64,000 bases of DNA. Origin: Erythrobacter sp047872805 (GTDB lineage Bacteria > Pseudomonadota > Alphaproteobacteria > Sphingomonadales > Sphingomonadaceae). Position numbers and translations under genes: made by a program. Location: the NCBI RefSeq assembly GCF_047872805.1, contig NZ_JBLQUK010000001.1, forward strand, positions 496,001 to 560,000, written 5' to 3'. The notes beneath the pieces are model-generated. The model was not told the DNA's origin and did not search any database. It worked only from the letters and a program-made list of their open reading frames with translations. Shown piece after piece: positions 17,840 through 26,163 of this stretch. Every line of letters starts with the position of its first letter. Position 1 is the first letter of the stretch.

Positions 17840-18736
17840 CTAGTCGAGGCTCAGGTTTGCAGCGTAAAGCTCCAGCAAATCATCATACGCCCTTTCCGCC
17901 GCTTCTTGCGCATAGGCCGGGCTGTCGGGAACGGTCCAGCCGTGATCCCCGGCATAGACCGCGACCTTGGCCGGACGTCCGGCGGCTTCGGCGGCGGCGG
18001 CAAAAGTGTCCTTGACCGCTGGAGCCTCAGCATCGTCATCCTGCGCCACCGCGATCAAAAACGCCGCTTCGGTGCGGTCCAGCAGGCGGTGCGGGCTGAG
18101 CGGATTGTCTTCGCGCACCAGCCCGCCGCCATGAAAACTTGCCGCCGCCTTGATCCGTTCTGGCACCGCCGCCGCGCTCCACACGGTGAAGGGTCCGCCC
18201 ATGCAATAGCCCTGCGTGCCGATCCCGCGCGCCGCATCGACCGGCGCCTGCGCATCGAGCCACGCCGCCGCCGCGACCGCATCGCGCCCGACTGCGCCCG
18301 CATCCAGCTTTGTCCGCCACGGCGAGACTTTGGGGAAACCCTGCGCCGCAATAAAGTCGGCAAAATCGGCGAATTGCTCACCCGTGACATCGCGGTAATA
18401 AGGGTTGAGCACCAGCACCGAATAGCCTTCACCCGCCAGCCTGCGCGCCATGTTGCGTTTCGATTCGCGGATCGAGGCAATGTCGGGCCAGAATATCACG
18501 CCCGGATGCGCGCCCGCCGCCGGATGCACGAAAAACGCATCCATCGTGCCGTCATCGGTGGCGAATGTGACCGCGCTTTCCGTCAGGTCGAGACTGGGCT
18601 GCGCGCTGCTATCCTGCGCCGTTACAGCATCCCCGGGCGCGCAGGCGACAATCGCCGCGGTTCCGGCCAGCGCGCCAAACTGCCGCCGGCTCACCACGCC
18701 TGCCGCCCATTCCTTCAATCTTGCTTCATCACACAT
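17840..18736 (-). CDS. Tat-exported dienelactone-hydrolase-family protein
   Basis: A 298-residue alpha/beta-hydrolase of the dienelactone hydrolase family. The N-terminus carries a twin-Arg motif SRRQFGALAG, so it is likely exported folded. The nucleophile motif GYCMGG has Cys, as in dienelactone hydrolases; the other triad parts are an Asp in AQDDDAE and the His in GDHGW. The ATG at 18736 follows GGGAGAG. It is divergent from the quinohaemoprotein gene. The natural substrate is unknown. Confidence 0.85.
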   Translation of the reverse strand: MCDEARLKEWAAGVVSRRQFGALAGTAAIVACAPGDAVTAQDSSAQPSLDLTESAVTFATDDGTMDAFFVHPAAGAHPGVIFWPDIASIRESKRNMARRLAGEGYSVLVLNPYYRDVTGEQFADFADFIAAQGFPKVSPWRTKLDAGAVGRDAVAAAAWLDAQAPVDAARGIGTQGYCMGGPFTVWSAAAVPERIKAAASFHGGGLVREDNPLSPHRLLDRTEAAFLIAVAQDDDAEAPAVKDTFAAAAEAAGRPAKVAVYAGDHGWTVPDSPAYAQEAAERAYDDLLELYAANLSLD

Positions 18737-18856
18737 TGCGCTCTCCCTTGGCGGTTCGGATACCGGCGGCATCACCGGCTACTTCATAGTCAAGACGTTC
18801 GCTTATGGACAAGCGTTCCCGCGCGCTGCAACATGTGCCGTGAGGGAGAGGGATTC

Positions 18857-21031
18857 ATGAACAAAACAGTCTGGGCAGTGCCTTTGCTGGTGCTGGGCGC
18901 GCTCGGTGTGGTCGCCTGCAACGAAGCGTTCGACGCGGATTTCTACAGCGAGGACGGGATCACCGCCGCGATGCTGACTGGCGCGGACGCGGATAGCGCC
19001 AACTGGATCACCTATGGCCGCACCTATTCTGAACAGCGTTTCTCCCCGCTGGATCAGATCAACACCGAAAATGTCGGTGAACTGGGCTTGGCGTGGTTCG
19101 CCGATATGGACACTGCGCGAGGGCAGGAGGCGACGCCGCTCGCCATTGATGGTAAGATCTACGTTTCAACCGCATGGAGCAAGGTAAAGGCCTATGACGG
19201 CAAGACCGGTGCGCCCTTATGGGATTACGATCCCGAGGTGCCCGGTGAATATGCAGTCAAAGCCTGCTGCGGTGTCGTCAACCGCGGTTTGGCCGCATGG
19301 GGTGACAGCCTCTTTCTGGGCACGCTTGATGGGCGGCTTGTCTCGCTGGATCGGAACACTGGCAAGGTGAACTGGGAAGTTTTTACCGTCAATCAGGACG
19401 AGAGTTATACCATCACCGGCGCGCCGCGCGTGATCGATGGCAAAGTCATCATCGGCAATGGCGGAGCAGAATTGGGCGTGCGTGGTTATGTCGGCGCATA
19501 TGATGCCGAAACCGGCAAACAAATCTGGCGTTTCTACACAGTGCCGGACGGCAATGAAGGCGGCGAAAGCCCGCAATATCTTCAGGACGCCGCCGAGACA
19601 TGGAACACTGAAGTGTTGCGCAGCTCCGATGCAATCGGCGCCGGCGGCACTGCGTGGGATGCCATGGCATACGATCCCGATCTCGACCTATTGTATATCG
19701 GCGTTGGCAATGGCAGCCCATGGAACCAGGCGATCCGGTCTCCGGGCAAAGATGGCGCGGGCGAAGGTGACAACCTTTACCTCTCCAGCATCGTCGCCTT
19801 GCGGCCCGACACGGGCGAATATGTCTGGCATTATCAGACCACGCCCGGGGAAACCTGGGACTACACAGCCACACAGCACATCATGCTTGCCGATATGGAA
19901 ATCGGCGGAGAGATGCGCGAAGTCTTGATGCAGGCACCCAAAAACGGGTTTTTCTATGTGATCGACCGCGCGACGGGTGAGTTCCTGTCCGGTGAGCCCT
20001 ATGTCAACGTAACATGGGCGAGCGGGATTGATCCCGAAACAGGTCGTCCGATTCAGGTTCCCGAAATGCGAGTCGACCGCACAGGATTGCCGACCTTGGT
20101 CAATCCGGGATCTGGCGGCGGTCATAACTGGCATCCGATGGCGTATCACCCCGATCACAATCTGGTTTACATTCCGACGGTTGAAGCAGGTCAGATGTAT
20201 GTCCCGGTCAAAGAGTGGGACCCTGATCGCAAGCGCGGCTGGAACCACGGCTTTGACTACTCGGATGGTGTTCCTTCCGACCGCGAAATCCGCAAACAGC
20301 TAACCCCGGAAGTCGGGGGCAAACTGCTTGCTTGGGATCCCGTCGCTCAAGAAGCCCGGTGGAGCGTGGATCATCCTGGGGGAGCCAATGGCGGTGTGTT
20401 GGCGACCGCAGGCAACCTTGTGTTTCAGGGCACCAATACAGGTGAATTCCGGGCCTACAACGCGGCTGATGGCGAGCAATTGTGGAGCTTTGACGGGCAA
20501 ACCGGGATTCAGGCAGCACCCATGACCTATTCGATTGAGGGCGTACAATATGTCGCCGTTCTCGTGGGCTGGGGCGGCGGTTTTGCCTTGGTCAATGACG
20601 GCGAAATGGCCGAGCCCGGCGGGCCAATGGCAAACATCAGCCGCCTGCTTGTCTTTAAGTTGGGCGGTGAATTGAGCCTGCCAGAAAAGCCAGAACTGGT
20701 CCGCCTTCCGCTTGATCCGCCGCCGAGCCGTGCTGATGCAGCCACCATTGCCGCTGGTAAGGCGATCTACGGTCGCTATTGCAGCACGTGCCACGGCTTT
20801 GAAGCCGTTGGATCGAGTGTTCTGCCGGACCTGCGGCGCTCCGGCACACTAGCCGATGCCCGCAGCTGGGCCGCAATTGTGCATGACGGCGCGCTCAAGG
20901 ATAACGGCATGGCCGGTTTCGCAGGCTCGCTGACCACGGATGAAATCCAGGCAATTCGCGCCTTCGTTATTCACCGCGCCAATGCGGACAAGGCGGCGGA
21001 AGCAGCGGCAAGGCAGGTCGGGCGGCGTTAG
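18857..21031 (+). CDS. PQQ-dependent quinohaemoprotein alcohol dehydrogenase
   Basis: A 724-residue periplasmic enzyme. It begins with a lipoprotein-type signal (LGALGVVAC, Cys21). The beta-propeller has the vicinal Cys pair KACCGV near 137, repeated tryptophan-docking motifs, and the active-site Asp in GETWDYTAT near 334. The residue two after that Asp is Thr, not Asp, so a calcium-type rather than lanthanide-type site is predicted. A C-terminal cytochrome c domain has YCSTCHG near 641 and the Met ligand region (GMAGF). It oxidises alcohols and passes electrons to the respiratory chain. The ATG follows GAGGGAGAGGG. A long in-frame upstream extension overlaps the neighbouring gene and is not used. 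Confidence 0.92.
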   Translation: MNKTVWAVPLLVLGALGVVACNEAFDADFYSEDGITAAMLTGADADSANWITYGRTYSEQRFSPLDQINTENVGELGLAWFADMDTARGQEATPLAIDGKIYVSTAWSKVKAYDGKTGAPLWDYDPEVPGEYAVKACCGVVNRGLAAWGDSLFLGTLDGRLVSLDRNTGKVNWEVFTVNQDESYTITGAPRVIDGKVIIGNGGAELGVRGYVGAYDAETGKQIWRFYTVPDGNEGGESPQYLQDAAETWNTEVLRSSDAIGAGGTAWDAMAYDPDLDLLYIGVGNGSPWNQAIRSPGKDGAGEGDNLYLSSIVALRPDTGEYVWHYQTTPGETWDYTATQHIMLADMEIGGEMREVLMQAPKNGFFYVIDRATGEFLSGEPYVNVTWASGIDPETGRPIQVPEMRVDRTGLPTLVNPGSGGGHNWHPMAYHPDHNLVYIPTVEAGQMYVPVKEWDPDRKRGWNHGFDYSDGVPSDREIRKQLTPEVGGKLLAWDPVAQEARWSVDHPGGANGGVLATAGNLVFQGTNTGEFRAYNAADGEQLWSFDGQTGIQAAPMTYSIEGVQYVAVLVGWGGGFALVNDGEMAEPGGPMANISRLLVFKLGGELSLPEKPELVRLPLDPPPSRADAATIAAGKAIYGRYCSTCHGFEAVGSSVLPDLRRSGTLADARSWAAIVHDGALKDNGMAGFAGSLTTDEIQAIRAFVIHRANADKAAEAAARQVGRR

Positions 21032-21044
21032 CCTCTGAATGCGC

Positions 21045-21911
21045 CTAACCCCGGAACACCACGGTCCGGCTGCCATTGATCAGCACGCGTTCCTGCGCGA
21101 ACAGCCGCACCGCTTCGGCAAGTACGCGGCGTTCAATGTCGCGGCCCTTGCGCACCAGATCGCTGGGGCTGTCGGCGTGGGTGATGCGTTCGACATCCTG
21201 ATGGATAATCGGGCCTTCATCGAGGTCAGCGGTGACGAAATGGGCGGTCGCGCCGATGATCTTGACCCCGCGTTCGTGCGCCTGATGGTATGGCCGCGCG
21301 CCCTTGAACCCCGGCAGAAAAGAATGGTGAATGTTGATACAGCGACCCGCAAAATGGGCGCTCTGTTCGTCTGAGAAGATTTGCATGTAGCGCGCCAGCA
21401 CCACCAGTTCGGCCTGCGTTTCCTCGGCCAGCGCACGCAGCCGGGCTTCGGCCTCTGGTTTGGTATCGGGGGTGACGGGGATGTGATGGAACGGGATGCC
21501 GCCAATGTCTTCGCGGATTGCGGCCTCACGCGGATGGTTGGAGACTATGGCCACAGGGTCAATCGGCAGCTCAGCCGTGCGCCAGCGATAGAGCAGATCG
21601 ACGAGGCAATGGTCGGCCTTGCTGACCAGGATAATGGTGCGGCGCGGGCGATCTTCGCGCGCCATTTTCCACGCCATTGCATATTCGCCCGCCAGTGCTG
21701 CAAAGGCCCCGCGCAGTCCCTCTGCGGTCGAGCCATCGGGGTCGAACACCACGCGCATGAAGAAGCGGTCGGTGCCGCCCGCTTCCGCGCGGTCGTTGAA
21801 CTGCTGCGCGTCGAGGATGTTGCAGCCCCGCTCAAACAGAAAGCCCGTGACGCGCGCGGTGATGCCGGGCCGGTCAGCGCAAGCGAGAGTGAGGATAAGC
21901 GGTGCAGCCAT
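21045..21911 (-). CDS. purU: formyltetrahydrofolate deformylase PurU
   Basis: A 288-residue PurU. An N-terminal ACT domain (ILTLACADRPGITARVTGFL) precedes a formyltransferase-like domain with NIHHSFLPGFKGARPYHQA and HFVTADLDEGPII, including the catalytic His/Asp region. PurU releases formate from 10-formyl-tetrahydrofolate. Two bases separate it from the upstream nitronate monooxygenase gene, and PurT, which uses formate, is the next gene up. The three form one leftward operon. Confidence 0.95.
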   Translation of the reverse strand: MAAPLILTLACADRPGITARVTGFLFERGCNILDAQQFNDRAEAGGTDRFFMRVVFDPDGSTAEGLRGAFAALAGEYAMAWKMAREDRPRRTIILVSKADHCLVDLLYRWRTAELPIDPVAIVSNHPREAAIREDIGGIPFHHIPVTPDTKPEAEARLRALAEETQAELVVLARYMQIFSDEQSAHFAGRCINIHHSFLPGFKGARPYHQAHERGVKIIGATAHFVTADLDEGPIIHQDVERITHADSPSDLVRKGRDIERRVLAEAVRLFAQERVLINGSRTVVFRG

Positions 21912-21912
21912 A

Positions 21913-22920
21913 TTATCGGTTCAGCGCCGCCTCGCACTGGCCCATCAGCTGAGCGATGATGTCGGCGGCGGGTTCTTCGCTGGTCACCATGCCGACGCTC
22001 TGCCCGGCCATCACGCTGCCGCTTTCGACATCGCCGTCGATCACGGCGCGGCGCAGCGCGCCCGCCCAGAAATGTTCGATCTGCAATTGCGCCTCAAGCA
22101 TGTTGACCTCGCCGCGGTCGAGCATTCCGGCAACCTCGATCTGCTTGGCGGTGAACTCCTCGGTGCCTTTGTTCTTGAGCGCGCGCACCGGGATTACGGG
22201 CAGGCGCGGGTCAACCTGGACGCTGGCTTCGGCGTCGCGGGCCTTGGCGCGGAAGAACGCTTTCTTGAAATCGGGATGCGCGATGCTTTCGGTGGCGCAG
22301 GCAAAGCGCGTGCCCAGTTGCACGCCCGATGCGCCCATTTCGAGATAGCTGGCGATCGCCTCGCCCCGGCCAATGCCTCCGGCGACGAAGACGACGTGAT
22401 CGGCGGACAGTTCGGGGAGGAATTCCTGCGCCAGCACGCTGGTCGCCACCGGGCCGATGTGGCCGCCGGCTTCCATCCCTTCGATCACCAGCGCATCGCC
22501 GCCCGACCGCAGCAGTTTCTTTGCGAGCGCCAGCGTTGGGGCGAACACGATCACCTTGGCGCCGAATTCCTTGATCGCCTCAACACTGCCCTTGGGCGGG
22601 ATGCCGCCGGCCAGCACGACGTGGCTGACGCCATGTTTCTGGCACACCGCGATCAGGTCGAACAGCATCGGGTGCATGGTAATCAGATTGACGCCAAAAG
22701 GCTTGGCCGTGCGCGCCCGTGTTTCGGCAATTTCGGTGTCGAGCAGATCGGGCGTCATCGCTCCGCAGGCGATCACACCAAATCCGCCCGCATTGGAAAT
22801 GGCGGAAACAAGGTTGCGCTCAGACACCCAGCTCATCGCGCCGCACAGGATCGCGTGCTCGCAGCCAAGGAAATCGATACCGCGCTGCATCAGGGCCGCG
22901 CTCTGGGGATAAATGGTCAT
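21913..22920 (-). CDS. nitronate monooxygenase family protein
   Basis: A 335-residue FMN-dependent TIM-barrel enzyme of the 2-nitropropane dioxygenase/enoyl-reductase II family: GAMSWVSERNLVSAISNAGGFG at the N-terminus, VLAGG, EGMEAGGHIG and AGGIGRGEAIASYLEMGASGVQLGTRF. Family members oxidise nitronates or reduce enoyl substrates. It is the middle gene of a purT-NMO-purU operon, which is unusual company. The actual substrate is unknown. Confidence 0.88.
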   Translation of the reverse strand: MTIYPQSAALMQRGIDFLGCEHAILCGAMSWVSERNLVSAISNAGGFGVIACGAMTPDLLDTEIAETRARTAKPFGVNLITMHPMLFDLIAVCQKHGVSHVVLAGGIPPKGSVEAIKEFGAKVIVFAPTLALAKKLLRSGGDALVIEGMEAGGHIGPVATSVLAQEFLPELSADHVVFVAGGIGRGEAIASYLEMGASGVQLGTRFACATESIAHPDFKKAFFRAKARDAEASVQVDPRLPVIPVRALKNKGTEEFTAKQIEVAGMLDRGEVNMLEAQLQIEHFWAGALRRAVIDGDVESGSVMAGQSVGMVTSEEPAADIIAQLMGQCEAALNR

Positions 22921-22938
22921 CAGCCGCGATTAGTCAGG

Positions 22939-24117
22939 TCAATCGCGATAGGCAATCTTGACTGTGCCTGCGACACGAATTGCCAGGAGCCGCGCTTCCT
23001 CCGCAGTCTCAGCAGCCGCCAGAGCCACCCCCATCCGGCGAAAGGGCCGTGACGTGGGTTTGCCGAATATCCGCAGATCGACATTGCCTTCGACGGATAA
23101 AGCTTCGGCAAGTCCTGTATATCCGAAGTCATCGCTGTCCCGGTCCGCAAGGATCACCGCCGAAGCCGCCGCAGCCGCCGCAATCGTATCGGGGACCGGA
23201 AATCCGAGGATCGCCCGCACGTGCAGATCGAATTCGGATAGGCCCTGAGAAATCAGGGTCACCATACCGGTGTCATGCGGGCGCGGAGACAATTCGGAGA
23301 AGATTACCTCCTCGCCTTTCACGAAGAATTCGACCCCATAGATGCCCCATCCGCGGCCATTGCCCTCGAGCGCCTCCACAACCTTACGTGCCATCGCGCG
23401 CGCTTTTTCAAGGGCATCTGCAGACATCGCAGCGGGTTGCCAGCTTTCCTGATAATCGCCGCGTTCCTGCCTGTGACCGATTGGCGGACAAAAGGAGAAG
23501 CCATCCCGGTGCCGCACCGTCAGCAACGTGATTTCATAGTCGAAATCGACGAATTGCTCGACAATCACCCGCGCGCGGTCGCCGCGCATATTGGCAACGG
23601 CATAGTCCCAGGCGGGCTCAAGCCCGGCGGCATCATCGACCTTGCTCTGGCCTTTGCCCGATGACGACATCACCGGCTTGATTACACAGGGAAAGCCGGT
23701 GTTCGCGGCGCCCGCCAGCACCTCATCAAGGCTTTCGGCATAGTGATAGCGCGAGGTAACCAGACCCAGCTCTGCTGCGGCCAGATCGCGGATGGCATCG
23801 CGGTTCATGGTCAGCTGTGCAGCGCGAGCGGAGGGGATGACATTAAAGCCTTCCTGTTCCAGATCGGCGAGCACTTCGGTGCGGATAGCCTCAATCTCGG
23901 GCACGATGTGATCGGGGCGGTGTTTGATAGCAGCGGCGCGCAAGGCCCCGCCATCAAGCATTGAAAACACTTCGCAAGCATCCGCAACCTGCATTGCTGG
24001 CGCATCCGCATAGGCGTCGCAGGCGATGACGCGCGCGCCCAGTCGCTTAGCCGAAATGGTGAATTCGCGGCCCAGCTCGCCCGAGCCGAGCAGCAGAATC
24101 GTGGAGGTAAAAGCCAT
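22939..24117 (-). CDS. purT: formate-dependent phosphoribosylglycinamide formyltransferase PurT
   Basis: A 392-residue ATP-grasp enzyme, the same length as the E. coli protein. The N-terminal LLLGSGELGREF, the ATP-grasp loop KPVMSSSGKGQS and the metal-binding FSELSPRPHDTGMVT are all present. PurT makes formyl-GAR from GAR, formate and ATP in purine synthesis. Being cotranscribed with PurU fits formate supply to PurT. It is the first gene of the operon. Confidence 0.95.
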   Translation of the reverse strand: MAFTSTILLLGSGELGREFTISAKRLGARVIACDAYADAPAMQVADACEVFSMLDGGALRAAAIKHRPDHIVPEIEAIRTEVLADLEQEGFNVIPSARAAQLTMNRDAIRDLAAAELGLVTSRYHYAESLDEVLAGAANTGFPCVIKPVMSSSGKGQSKVDDAAGLEPAWDYAVANMRGDRARVIVEQFVDFDYEITLLTVRHRDGFSFCPPIGHRQERGDYQESWQPAAMSADALEKARAMARKVVEALEGNGRGWGIYGVEFFVKGEEVIFSELSPRPHDTGMVTLISQGLSEFDLHVRAILGFPVPDTIAAAAAASAVILADRDSDDFGYTGLAEALSVEGNVDLRIFGKPTSRPFRRMGVALAAAETAEEARLLAIRVAGTVKIAYRD

Positions 24118-24186
24118 CTTTCGGGACTAGCGGCAGAACCAGCGATGGCCAAGCATCGCGGTCAATCTGACTGTCTGGGCACAAAG

Positions 24187-25194
24187 TCACAGCGGCAGCG
24201 GATGGCCGCAGACCCCCGTCTGGCCGCCTCCACCGGCGCGCGCCATGACCAGACCCAGCTCTGCCTGGCGCATCGTCCAGTCGGCGGACGCCTCGACCTG
24301 TGCCAACCCGGCGCTGGCGGTCAATTCGGGCGCGCGTTTCGATGCGCTCACAGCCAGCGCGCCAAAGGTCTGCAAGACATCCTCGCTCCAACAGCGTGCC
24401 TGCTTCAACGTCATGCCGTGCAGCAACACCCCGCAACGTTCCCCATCAAGCTGCGCCAGTTCATGGCCGGGCAGCACCATGGATTCAAGAAATCGGGCAA
24501 ATCCCCACTGGATCTCATCGGCGGTGCGCCTGCCATATTGCAGCGCTAGAGCCTTCAGCGAATCGACCGCAAGCAGCGCGACCGTTTGCGGGCCATCATG
24601 CGCGAAGGCGCGGTGCAGGCTGGCGAAAAACACCTGGCGACTGGCCAGCCCCGTGACCGGATCAATCATCGCGTTCGGCGTGTTGTCTGCGGCGGAAACC
24701 TGCGCGTGCCGGACCAGCCGAAGCAGGCCCAAGGCGCGGTGACCGGCGTCGCCACCGCCGTTTTCGACCAGTTTCAGCCCCAAAGTGTACCAGCGCCGAC
24801 ACAGTCCAGAACCGGCGGGATTTTCAGGATCGTCATGATCGGTGCAATCATCCACCGCGCAGATGCGCACCGGAAATTCTATCCGGCCCGAATGCGCGGT
24901 GCCTGCAAACACCTGATCGACAAAGCGCGCCACTTCTGCCCCGTGACCCGGCTCGGCAAAATCGGTGATATGCGGCATGAACAGCCGCGCCGTCAGATCA
25001 ATGCCAAGCTCCGCGACATTGGGCGAGGCATGGACCACAAACCCGCCCGGATCGAGCCGGACCACAATATCACCCGAAGCATCCTCCAGAAGGCCGCGCA
25101 GCGCCCGGCCCTCTGCAATGCTGAAACCCATTTCCATGCCGATTGCCCCCGGCTTTGTTACGACCACGGGATCAAATCGAAAATCGGTCGGCAA
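24187..25194 (-). CDS. PAS-like/degenerate GGDEF-domain protein
   Basis: About 335 residues. The N-terminal half (SIAEGRALRGLLEDASGDIVVRLDP) resembles a PAS sensor. The C-terminal half has a GGDEF-domain start DPVTGLASRQVFFASLHRAF, but the signature loop reads QLDGERCGVLL in place of GGDEF and the metal-binding DxDxFK motif is missing (VDSLKALALQ). A diguanylate cyclase activity is therefore unlikely; it may bind GTP or c-di-GMP or be a scaffold. A start at 25137 (MEMGFSI) is also possible. The PilZ-HTH gene lies close upstream. Confidence 0.8.
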   Translation of the reverse strand: MPTDFRFDPVVVTKPGAIGMEMGFSIAEGRALRGLLEDASGDIVVRLDPGGFVVHASPNVAELGIDLTARLFMPHITDFAEPGHGAEVARFVDQVFAGTAHSGRIEFPVRICAVDDCTDHDDPENPAGSGLCRRWYTLGLKLVENGGGDAGHRALGLLRLVRHAQVSAADNTPNAMIDPVTGLASRQVFFASLHRAFAHDGPQTVALLAVDSLKALALQYGRRTADEIQWGFARFLESMVLPGHELAQLDGERCGVLLHGMTLKQARCWSEDVLQTFGALAVSASKRAPELTASAGLAQVEASADWTMRQAELGLVMARAGGGGQTGVCGHPLPL

Positions 25195-25204
25195 TACTAT
25201 TAGC

Positions 25205-25372
25205 TAACTTTCGCCGCGCAATTTCTATGCAATCCCCAAATTGCCTGCACGCAGAAATGAAAGTTGTTATATGCGTTTGTTTACCCGACTAAAAAACGAA
25301 TCAATCCTGATTATCGTTTACCATGTTTTGGCGCTGTTTCATTATTTCTGTGCATATACTTGGTATTTTATA
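25205..25372. other. AT-rich intergenic region
   Basis: About 170 bases of strongly AT-rich sequence between the PilZ-HTH gene and the degenerate GGDEF gene. No reading frame or RNA gene was seen. It probably holds the promoter of the GGDEF gene. Confidence 0.4.
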
Positions 25373-26068
25373 TCAAATTTCTAGCATTATGCGGATGCTA
25401 TTTGGGTTAATTCCATAGGCTGAGGCTATCCGTTGCCGACATTCATCGACCAGAGCAGCCGCTTCGCCGGGCGTGCCGGATTCATTGATCTCATCCTCGC
25501 TTACGCCCAAAACTTCGGCCAGCGATGTCAGGCGTTCGGGCAAGGGGCGGGCCTTGCCCTTTTCCCATGCCCAGACGGTTGGCTTGCTCACCCCCATGGC
25601 ATCGGCAACCTGCGCCAGAGTAAGCCCGCGTTCGCGGCGCAGACGGTTGAATTTCTCACCCAGCCAGTCCCCAGTCCCGCTGCGCTGCGAGGCGGGCGGC
25701 ACAGCTGATATCGGAGCCGGCGCCGCACCCGGAGCAGCGGCGCGCAATTGCGCCGCAGATAGCGCCGCCTCACCCAGAGCCTGTTGAAAGGCGCAGCCAT
25801 ACAGGCGCTCGCTTTTCCAGACGATTTCTGCGCCGACCGCGCCCAATTCGGGCAATTCAATCGCCAGCATGTCGCCCACGGCCAGCGCTTGCCCGGTTTC
25901 CAGCAGCAGACCCGCCGCAGAGATATTGTGGACCGTCACATTGGCCTCGCCAGAGCCTGCGAAGACCCCGCTGGTTTCCAGTTGCAAGGCGCGCCGGACA
26001 GCCCGGCGACCGTCGACATTGGCCGGGCTGCCCGGTGCAAGTGTTGCAAGATGGGCTTTCATCGCCAT
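25373..26068 (-). CDS. PilZ-helix-turn-helix fusion regulator
   Basis: A 231-residue protein with two domains. The N-terminal PilZ domain has the arginine motif RRAVRRALQLE (about residues 20-30) and the second motif VHNISAAGLLLE, which bind c-di-GMP in this family, though the first residue of the second motif is Asn. A linker rich in Ala/Pro leads to an XRE helix-turn-helix (FNRLRRERGLTLAQVADAMG; SKPTVWAWEKGKARPLP). This suggests c-di-GMP-dependent transcription control. AGGAG lies nine bases before the ATG. Its neighbour is the degenerate GGDEF gene. Confidence 0.85.
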   Translation of the reverse strand: MAMKAHLATLAPGSPANVDGRRAVRRALQLETSGVFAGSGEANVTVHNISAAGLLLETGQALAVGDMLAIELPELGAVGAEIVWKSERLYGCAFQQALGEAALSAAQLRAAAPGAAPAPISAVPPASQRSGTGDWLGEKFNRLRRERGLTLAQVADAMGVSKPTVWAWEKGKARPLPERLTSLAEVLGVSEDEINESGTPGEAAALVDECRQRIASAYGINPNSIRIMLEI

Positions 26069-26163
26069 GGGATACGACTCCTGTAAAAGAGCCCTAAACC
26101 TTGGCGATAAGCGTTAAGAAGGAGTTAGCGGCGCACCCTTAACGGGATGAGACGAATTGCCGA

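Noticed and set aside
17906..18856. N-terminal extension of the quinohaemoprotein frame
   Set aside because: It lies opposite the dienelactone-hydrolase-like gene and before the signal peptide start at 18857, so it is not coding.
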